A DNA stretch of 11,352 bases, taken from Actinomycetota bacterium. Its GTDB lineage: Bacteria > Actinomycetota > Humimicrobiia > Humimicrobiales > Humimicrobiaceae. The stretch covers positions 1 to 11,352 of the forward strand of contig JAQUMQ010000024.1 of the NCBI GenBank assembly GCA_028718045.1. The letters are read 5' to 3'. Positions 6,458 to 11,352 of the stretch are shown here, in pieces; positions within the stretch are counted from its first letter, which is position 1, and each line of letters opens with the position of its first letter. The notes below the pieces were generated by a model. The model was not told the origin of the DNA. It saw only the letters and a program-made list of their open reading frames with translations, and ran no database searches. The translations under genes and the position numbers were made by a program.

Positions 6458-7492
6458 ATGTTAAAACAATTTCATAAAAAATCAGTAATAATACTTTCTC
6501 ATGACCATATGTCAAATTTTGAAGATATGGTGGCTATGAAAAAAGGAGGGGTAACTGCAAAGATACTGCTTGTAATGACAGATGCGCTTCCATGGGCTGA
6601 TACGCTGGAAGAATTTAATCAGACGTATTATGAATATAAAGGATGGGGGACAAGAGCAGTTGTCGAACTTGAAAGAATTCTTAGAATATGTGAAACAAAT
6701 CAAGACCTAATAAAAATAGTATATAAATCAGGTGATATTATAGAGGCAAAACAAACAGGAAAAGTCGGTGTTTTACTTGGTTTTGAGGGGGGAAAATGTC
6801 TTGAGGGGAAACTTGAAATGCTGAGTATATTATATCGCCTTGGAGTAAGACATCTTGGATTAACCTGGGCAATAAATAATCAGATATCGGCTAGCCAATA
6901 TGATTATATGAATGGCTTAACCTCATTTGGTAAAGAAGTTGTTAATGAAATGAATAGACTCGGAATGATTATAGACATTCAACACTTATCTTTTGCTGCG
7001 ATTCAAGAAGTGATTAAATTAAGTGAAAAACCAGTATTGCATGGGCATGGCGGTGCAAAGGCTTTAAGCAATGACCCTGTGAATCTTGATGATGAAATGA
7101 TAAAACTATTGGCTGATAAAGGTGGTGTATTGGGGGTGCATTTTGCCAGCCATATTATAAAAGATCATGCAAAAATTACTGAAATCGATGACCTTATGGC
7201 GCAGTTGAAACATATAAAAAACATTGGGGGGATTGATGTTGTTGCTCTAGGACCCGATTATTTTTACAACGACGAGAGATTTAAAAGGAATACGATGTTT
7301 TTTTATCAGGATGACAAATTTACTTCCGGTACAGATAATTATGAATTAACTTATGTGAAAGGGCTTGAAAATATAAGCAAAATGGAGTATTTAACTGAGA
7401 GTTTGATAAAAAACGGATTCAGCTATGATGAGGCTGAAAAGATTTTGGGAAAAAATATGCTCAGGATTATTAAAGAGTGTATAGATAAATAA
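6458..7492 (+). CDS. Membrane dipeptidase family (peptidase M19) homologue
   Basis: 344-aa amidohydrolase-fold protein of the renal/membrane dipeptidase family (COG2355). The family's order of motifs is kept: GFEGGKCLEG with bridging E110, GVRHLGLTWAINN, MIIDIQHLS with H176, KPVLHGHGGAKALSNDP with H197, GGVLGVHF, and ALGPDYF with D267 in place of the usual GSDFDG. The first metal motif is unusual: canonical members have H-x-D near the N-terminus, whereas here the segment is SHDHMS (H15, D16, H17). The usual LTH is also LTW. Activity may therefore be on a dipeptide, a D-aminoacyl or another amide substrate. No signal peptide is visible, so it should act in the cytoplasm. The start is ATG after TAGGAG (6444-6449). 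It is followed after 12 nt by the acetamidase gene, making an adjacent pair of amide-bond hydrolases. Confidence 0.88.
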   Translation: MLKQFHKKSVIILSHDHMSNFEDMVAMKKGGVTAKILLVMTDALPWADTLEEFNQTYYEYKGWGTRAVVELERILRICETNQDLIKIVYKSGDIIEAKQTGKVGVLLGFEGGKCLEGKLEMLSILYRLGVRHLGLTWAINNQISASQYDYMNGLTSFGKEVVNEMNRLGMIIDIQHLSFAAIQEVIKLSEKPVLHGHGGAKALSNDPVNLDDEMIKLLADKGGVLGVHFASHIIKDHAKITEIDDLMAQLKHIKNIGGIDVVALGPDYFYNDERFKRNTMFFYQDDKFTSGTDNYELTYVKGLENISKMEYLTESLIKNGFSYDEAEKILGKNMLRIIKECIDK

Positions 7493-7504
7493 GGTGTGTA
7501 GCAT

Positions 7505-8416
7505 ATGAGACATGTAATAGAAAACAATTTAAATAAGTTTTATAAAACTACCAAAGATAATAAGCCTGTTATCTCAGTCAGTTCCGGTGATGAATTGGAA
7601 TTTGAAACAATCGATTGTTTTTCTAAAGAATTTGATGCCGATACAGATATTTTTAACTTTCAGATGACGGATAGAAGAATACCGGCAACAGGACCTGTAT
7701 ATATTAAAACGGCAAAACCAGGTGATGTTATTAAAATAGAAATTATCAGTATAGAATGCGATGGTATTGGTTTTATGGTTTTCAGACCTTTGATTGGTCC
7801 GATTGGGCATATCATTAAAAAGAAACAGTTAAAGAAGCTGATAATCAGAAACAATATGGTCGAGTTAGGTTTTGCATCTTTACCGATACAGCCTATGATT
7901 GGTTATATTTCAGTGGCACCTGAAAGCGGTGAGTACAGCAATAGAATTCCAGGATATTACGGAGGGAACATGGACGTAAAAGAGGTTACTGTAAGCTCCA
8001 TAGTTTATCTTCCGATATTTGTTGACGGTGCCTTGCTTTCATTTGGGGATGTTCATGCATTGATGGCTGAAGGAGAGGTTAGCGGAACCGGCATAGAGAT
8101 ATCTGCAAGAATCGTTGTTAAAATCAGCGTGCTTAAAGGCAAATATAATAAGGGGATGGTAGTTGATAATGCAGAAAAGATAATATTTATAGGAATAGGA
8201 AAGGGTTTTAAATGCGCTATAAGAAATGCTATTCAAAACGCATATATGTTTTTAAGTGAAAGTACAAATGCCGAAAAATCAGATATTTTATGTTTTCTCG
8301 GCTGTTTTGGTAATCTCGGCATATCTCAGGTTGTTAATCCTTTTATTACATCAACGGTTACGGTATCAAAAAATATTTTAAATTATTTTATTAAAGGAAA
8401 GGGCATAAATGGTTAA
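7505..8416 (+). CDS. Acetamidase/formamidase family protein
   Basis: 303-aa member of the FmdA/AmdA family, which hydrolyses short-chain amides such as formamide or acetamide to acid plus ammonia. Typical signatures are present in order: ATGPVYIKTAKPGDVIKIEI near residues 60-80, PMIGYISVAPESG, GYYGGNMD (G153-G154-N155-M156-D157), LPIFVDGALLSFGDVHALMAEGE (about 167-191, with D182 and H184), and a C-terminal ISQVVNPF. Most family members read QGDGE where this one has MAEGE, a conservative variation. The protein is cytoplasmic and of the short (about 300-aa) form. AAGGTG lies before the ATG. Its last 8 bases overlap the next gene's start (ATGGTTAA), so the two are probably translated together. 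In this context it likely releases ammonia from an amide produced by the upstream enzymes (inference). Confidence 0.92.
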   Translation: MRHVIENNLNKFYKTTKDNKPVISVSSGDELEFETIDCFSKEFDADTDIFNFQMTDRRIPATGPVYIKTAKPGDVIKIEIISIECDGIGFMVFRPLIGPIGHIIKKKQLKKLIIRNNMVELGFASLPIQPMIGYISVAPESGEYSNRIPGYYGGNMDVKEVTVSSIVYLPIFVDGALLSFGDVHALMAEGEVSGTGIEISARIVVKISVLKGKYNKGMVVDNAEKIIFIGIGKGFKCAIRNAIQNAYMFLSESTNAEKSDILCFLGCFGNLGISQVVNPFITSTVTVSKNILNYFIKGKGING

Positions 8417-8663
8417 AAACACAACAGTTGAAGTAATTGAAGTAAGAGGCTCAGGTTGCGCTCAAGGATTAAAGGTCGGCGATATTTTTAATATGGAAGA
8501 GACACATTGCGATTTCTGTAGTTGGGCACATACAGCTATATTTCCATTTGTTCAGACTTTGAAATATGGGGGTAGTTTTCCATGGGAAAATGAAGATGGT
8601 ACGGCAATAGCTTGTTGTCCGGATGCTTATAATACGGTTGTATTTAAAATAACTGCAAAATAA
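8409..8663 (+). CDS. Small cysteine-rich protein, TIGR04076-like
   Basis: 84-aa soluble protein with the layout I associate with the TIGR04076 family of unknown function: a short beta-rich start (VEVIEVRGSGCAQGLKVGD), a middle cysteine pair in THCDFCSWA, IFPFVQTLKYGGSFPW, then ACCPD and a final beta strand. Cysteines are C17, C34, C37, C69 and C70; the C-x-x-C pair with the later CCPD could bind zinc or an iron-sulfur centre, or be redox active, but nothing here proves that. The ATG lies 8 nt inside the end of the acetamidase gene after AAAGGAAAGGG, which implies translational coupling. A role as partner or small subunit of the acetamidase homologue is a reasonable guess. The gene is followed after 25 nt by the oxidoreductase. 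Confidence 0.8.
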   Translation: MVKNTTVEVIEVRGSGCAQGLKVGDIFNMEETHCDFCSWAHTAIFPFVQTLKYGGSFPWENEDGTAIACCPDAYNTVVFKITAK

Positions 8664-8688
8664 TTTAATACGGAAAAGAGTAAGAAAT

Positions 8689-9702
8689 ATGGAACATGTA
8701 ATAAAATGGGGTGTTATAGGTTGCGGAGGTATTGCATATAAAAGGATGATTCCGGCTGTAATGGACTCTGATAATACAAAAATTATAATTGTTCAAGACA
8801 TAAATGAGAATCTGGCAAAAAATACAGGTGTAAAATTTGGTATTAATTGGACTACCAATGTTAATGATGTTTTGGATAATGATGAGGTCGAGGCTGTTTA
8901 TATTGCAACACCTGTTTTTACACACTTTGATCTGTGCAAGAAAGCATCAAATTCAAAAAAGCATATTTTATGTGAAAAGCCTTTTTCAATTGATCCTAAC
9001 GAATGCTTTAAAATCAAAAATATCTGTAAGAATAATAATGTGTTGTTTATGAATGCTTTTATGATGAGATTTCATAGTGTTCACCAAAAGGTGAAGCAGA
9101 TTATCGAATCCGGAGGAATAGGTAGAATTGTGATGGCGAGAGCACAGTTATCTCATTATCATGTTGAATATGGGCCAAGTAATGAGTTTACATGGAGAAC
9201 TGATAAAAAGCTTGCCGGTGGAGGTGCTTTAATGGATATGGGTATTCATTGTGTTGATCTTTTAAGATGGTGGATAGGAGATATAACCGAAGTATCGGGA
9301 ATGATTGATACTATTATAAATCATTATTCAGTAGAAGACACTGGTATTGGACTACTTAAATTTAAAAACGGAGCGATTGGGTTAGTAGACTCTACTTTTT
9401 GTGCGAAAGGAGCCAAGCATATGTTTGAAATTTATGGCACTAATGGCAGTTTGTTTGGTGAAAAGACTATAGGCCAATTACCGGAAGGGAAAATGGTGAT
9501 GGATATCGATGGAAATATATCCGAATATGTATATGAACCTAATAATATGTATAAACAGGAGGTAGAATATTTTAATAATTGTATTATTCAAAACGAAATT
9601 CCTATGATTGATGCAGATGAAGCTTATAAAAATCTGCTTGTGGTTAATGCAATATATGAGTCTTCAAAAACAGGTAAAAAAATTACTTTAGCTCCATTTT
9701 AA
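8689..9702 (+). CDS. Gfo/Idh/MocA-family NAD(P)-dependent oxidoreductase
   Basis: 337-aa two-domain dehydrogenase. The N-terminal Rossmann fold opens with KWGVIGCGGIA (G11, G13, A16), followed by the family's AVYIATPVFTHFD and the catalytic-lysine motif CEKPFS (E96, K97, P98). The C-terminal substrate domain carries GGGALMDMGIHCVDLLRWW with D183 and H187, completing the usual catalytic set. Family members oxidise or reduce a hydroxyl or ketone on sugars, inositols and related polyols, some of them amino- or N-acyl sugars; the actual substrate is not readable. Length is normal and no residue looks damaged. It ends the tightly spaced block: 25 nt separate it from the TIGR04076-like gene, and 86 nt follow before the xylose-isomerase-like gene. 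That sugar-handling neighbour supports a carbohydrate-like substrate. Confidence 0.95.
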   Translation: MEHVIKWGVIGCGGIAYKRMIPAVMDSDNTKIIIVQDINENLAKNTGVKFGINWTTNVNDVLDNDEVEAVYIATPVFTHFDLCKKASNSKKHILCEKPFSIDPNECFKIKNICKNNNVLFMNAFMMRFHSVHQKVKQIIESGGIGRIVMARAQLSHYHVEYGPSNEFTWRTDKKLAGGGALMDMGIHCVDLLRWWIGDITEVSGMIDTIINHYSVEDTGIGLLKFKNGAIGLVDSTFCAKGAKHMFEIYGTNGSLFGEKTIGQLPEGKMVMDIDGNISEYVYEPNNMYKQEVEYFNNCIIQNEIPMIDADEAYKNLLVVNAIYESSKTGKKITLAPF

Positions 9703-9788
9703 ATTAGAATAATTAATATGGAGAATATTGCAAAGTGATAAATAATATAAATAAATTTGGTTTAAAATAATAAGTAGGAGGATTTGAA

Positions 9789-10820
9789 ATGTCTATGTTT
9801 AAATTTTCGGTAGGTCCATGGAATGTTCATAGTGGGGCAGATACTTTTGGACCTCCTGTTAGAGACGAGATACCATTTAAAGATAAAGTAAAAAAATTTC
9901 GTGAAATTGGATTTGATGCAGTACAGTTTCATGATGATGATGCAGTTCCGGATATTAACGAATTAAGAGGTACACAAATATATAAAAGGGCTAAAGAAAC
10001 ATCGAAAATACTTGAAGAGAATGGCATGAAAGCAGAATTCGTGGCTCCTCGTCTATGGATGGATTACAGAACTATAGACGGCGGATATACATCAAATTCA
10101 ATTTCTGATAGAGAATTTGCATTATGGCGTTCGTTTAGATCTATTGATATTGCCAATGAATTGAAGTGTGACAAAATTGTATTATGGCTGGCACGAGAAG
10201 GCACTTTATGCTATGAAAGTAAAGATCCGATAACTGGCGTAAAGCTTATTCTTGAAGCTATAAATAAAATGCTTGAGTATGATAAAAAGATAAAGATATT
10301 AATTGAAACCAAACCTAACGAACCAGTAGATGTAAGTTTTTGTCCCACTATCGGACATGCCATGGCAATTTCTGCAGCTTCCATCGATCCAAATCGTGTT
10401 GGCGGTCTTTTAGAAACGGCACATGCAATATTGGCAGGACTGGATCCTGCAAATGAAATTGCATTTGGATTGACATTTGGGAAGATGTGGAGTGTACATC
10501 TTAATGATCAGAATGGTCTTAAATTTGACCAGGATAAATCTTTTGGTGTTCAAAATTTACGAGCAGCTTTCAATCAGATTCGTTTATTAGTTGAAAATAA
10601 TTTTGGTTCAAATGGGGAATATATAGGCTTAGATGTAAAAGCCATGAGAACTCAAAAAATCGAAAATTCATTTCAACATCTTTCAAATAGCTTAAGAATA
10701 GTTAAAATGTTGGAGGAAAAGGTAAAAAAGTTTGACTACAATTTTCAAAAAGAATGCATAAAAGAAAGAGATTACGAAAAGCTTGAAATGTATATAATGG
10801 AATTATTAATGAAAGATTAA
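9789..10820 (+). CDS. Xylose-isomerase-like TIM barrel protein (class I type, altered metal site)
   Basis: 343-aa protein aligning without gaps over the active-site half with class I (Streptomyces-type) xylose isomerases, though shorter than their roughly 387 aa. By Streptomyces numbering: FHDDD gives H48/D51 (H54/D57); IETKPNEP gives E173/K175 (E181/K183); LETAHAILAG gives E209/H212 (E217/H220); KFDQD gives D247/D249 (D255/D257); GLDVK gives D282 (D287). Spacings E173-E209 (36) and E209-H237 (28) equal those in the reference. At the D245 position this protein has H237 in VHLNDQNG. Metal site 1 is therefore altered, and the substrate may be a modified sugar or cyclitol rather than xylose. The start is ATG 7 nt after GTAGGAGG (9774-9781), a very strong site. 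The 86-bp gap upstream shows no convincing promoter, so it probably belongs to the same transcript. A hairpin terminator follows 12 nt after the stop. Confidence 0.9.
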   Translation: MSMFKFSVGPWNVHSGADTFGPPVRDEIPFKDKVKKFREIGFDAVQFHDDDAVPDINELRGTQIYKRAKETSKILEENGMKAEFVAPRLWMDYRTIDGGYTSNSISDREFALWRSFRSIDIANELKCDKIVLWLAREGTLCYESKDPITGVKLILEAINKMLEYDKKIKILIETKPNEPVDVSFCPTIGHAMAISAASIDPNRVGGLLETAHAILAGLDPANEIAFGLTFGKMWSVHLNDQNGLKFDQDKSFGVQNLRAAFNQIRLLVENNFGSNGEYIGLDVKAMRTQKIENSFQHLSNSLRIVKMLEEKVKKFDYNFQKECIKERDYEKLEMYIMELLMKD

Positions 10821-10832
10821 AATAAGTTATAA

Positions 10833-10865
10833 AAAAAGTCGAAAAATTTAAAAAATCGGCTTTTT
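10833..10865 (+). terminator. Rho-independent terminator of the cluster
   Basis: A 10-bp stem pairs 10833-10842 (AAAAAGTCGA) with 10856-10865 (TCGGCTTTTT), with one G-U wobble and a 13-nt A-rich loop. The 3' arm ends in five T. It begins 12 nt after the stop of the xylose-isomerase-like gene and most likely ends the whole operon. The A-run on the 5' side could let it work in both directions. Confidence 0.78.
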
Positions 10866-10953
10866 GAATAAAAGTAATCTTTGCTTAATAAAGCCGACAT
10901 TCTAAATAGGAAATCGCATAAATCTTATTACTAACAACATCCTGTAAAACCAA

Positions 10954-10976
10954 TTAATATTTTAATTTAATATTAA
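10954..10976. promoter_or_regulatory. Palindrome just upstream of the candidate -35
   Basis: TTAATATT (10954-10961) and AATATTAA (10969-10976) form a perfect 8-bp inverted repeat with a 7-nt centre, ending 2 bp before the putative -35 element. It is pure A/T, so chance is a real possibility; its placement is what makes it worth listing as a possible regulator site. Confidence 0.35.
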
Positions 10977-10978
10977 CG

Positions 10979-11007
10979 TTGCATTTTATTGATTTTTGAA
11001 GTATAAA
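10979..11007 (+). promoter_or_regulatory. Candidate sigma-70-type promoter for the last gene
   Basis: TTGCAT (10979-10984), a 17-bp spacer and TATAAA (11002-11007) give a plausible -35/-10 pair about 105 bp before the ATG at 11113. It lies after the terminator, where a new transcription unit needs a start. In such AT-rich DNA matches of this quality do occur by chance. The rest of the 292-bp gap 10821-11112 shows no gene or RNA that I can support. Confidence 0.45.
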
Positions 11008-11017
11008 TTTAATCATG

Positions 11018-11038
11018 TTTGATTTTATACAAATCAAA
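11018..11038. promoter_or_regulatory. Perfect palindrome at the expected transcript start
   Basis: TTTGATTT (11018-11025) and AAATCAAA (11031-11038) are exact inverted repeats with a 5-nt centre. The site starts 10 bp after the candidate -10, so it would overlap the transcription start and first transcribed bases. This is the classic place for a repressor operator; a short RNA hairpin is the alternative. No matching site was noticed elsewhere in the window. Confidence 0.5.
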
Positions 11039-11112
11039 GCCTGTTGATAAGGCGTTTATTATAAATCTGAAAAATTACGATACTTTATTTTATTATGCGT
11101 CCATATTGAAGA

Positions 11113-11352
11113 ATGAATGAAATTAATTCAGTAGCATTAACAAAAAAAGTTGTCCTCACGGCATCGAAACCAATTAAAAAAGAAGAATTTTTGAACAAAA
11201 TTTTGGAATTTTCCAATAAGCTTATAGAATTTCTTGATTCAAATGGCTGCAGTAAACTTGGCCATATTAAATTTATATCGACTACCGACGGAGAAGATTA
11301 TTTACAGGTAAGCGTTTTGGATTTCGGCGAAGAACCCGCAATTAAAGGCGTG
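11113..11352 (+). CDS. Unidentified protein, N-terminal 80 residues (runs off the window)
   Basis: An open frame starts at ATG 11113, just after an in-frame TGA at 11107-11109, and stays open to the window edge, giving 80 residues without a stop. The ribosome binding site is poor (GAAG directly before the ATG). An out-of-frame ATG at 11117 is not favoured. The sequence begins MNEINSVALTKKVVLTASKP, followed by a predicted amphipathic helix (about residues 22-44, EEFLNKILEFSNKLIEFLD), then GCSKLGHIKFIS and a beta-like DYLQVSVLDFG. It appears to be a small alpha/beta soluble protein, with no signal peptide. I do not recognise the family. It is separated from the upstream cluster by a terminator and a candidate promoter, so it belongs to a different transcription unit. 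Confidence 0.72.
   Translation, partial: MNEINSVALTKKVVLTASKPIKKEEFLNKILEFSNKLIEFLDSNGCSKLGHIKFISTTDGEDYLQVSVLDFGEEPAIKGV

Noticed and set aside
8665..8925. Minus-strand 86-codon open frame, and a +1-frame frame at 8837-9052
   Set aside because: Both lie inside the Gfo/Idh/MocA gene, whose motifs are complete; they have no start signals and read as low-complexity shadow sequence.
9703..9788. Promoter for the xylose-isomerase-like gene
   Set aside because: TTGCAA near 9728 has no good -10 at 16-18 bp, and no terminator precedes it, so read-through from the operon is simpler.
10866..11112. Riboswitch, tRNA or small RNA in the gap after the terminator
   Set aside because: No cloverleaf, conserved riboswitch core or GC-rich stem was found; only the two short palindromes and a promoter candidate stand out.

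Overview
The window looks like a chromosomal segment of a low-GC Firmicute, most likely an uncultivated member of the Clostridia. The DNA is very AT-rich, AGA, ATA and AAA codons dominate, and most genes have strong AGGAG-type ribosome binding sites. All genes I accept lie on the + strand. No transposase, tRNA, rRNA, CRISPR array, transporter or regulator gene is visible.

Layout. Positions 1-390 hold the broken 3' part of an unidentified gene. Positions 409-9702 hold a tightly packed, operon-like run: an M24 metallopeptidase-fold protein (409-1650), a URO-D superfamily methyltransferase-like protein (1737-2816), a class I/II aminotransferase (3054-4226), two more divergent URO-D-like proteins (4233-5288, 5313-6422), an M19 membrane-dipeptidase homologue (6458-7492), an acetamidase/formamidase homologue (7505-8416), a small cysteine-rich TIGR04076-like protein (8409-8663) and a Gfo/Idh/MocA oxidoreductase (8689-9702). 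After 86 bp comes a class I xylose-isomerase-like TIM barrel (9789-10820), then a hairpin terminator (10833-10865). A new unit follows: a candidate promoter flanked by two palindromes and the 5' end of an unidentified gene (11113-11352, running off the window).

The most striking structure is at 1629-3093. A 92-bp block, comprising the last codons of the M24 gene, the spacer and the first 13 codons of the aminotransferase, occurs twice with no mismatch, 1373 bp apart. The upstream copy leaves a 19-codon aminotransferase stub whose stop overlaps the start of the first URO-D gene (ATGA). The downstream copy is preceded by a decayed 3' end of a second M24 gene. The first URO-D gene therefore sits in a recombination-made cassette, and crossing over between the repeats would delete it and restore a direct M24-aminotransferase junction.

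How the genes may work together is inference. The set combines C-N/amide hydrolases (M24, M19, acetamidase), a PLP aminotransferase, three methyltransferase-like URO-D proteins, an NAD(P)-dependent oxidoreductase and a sugar-isomerase-like enzyme. That fits breakdown or remodelling of a small nitrogen-containing, possibly methylated or amidated, compound in the cytoplasm. Several of these enzymes lack a canonical active-site residue of their family (M24 His, M19 HxD motif, xylose isomerase Asp to His, Cys missing in one URO-D protein), so the named family reactions should not be assumed.
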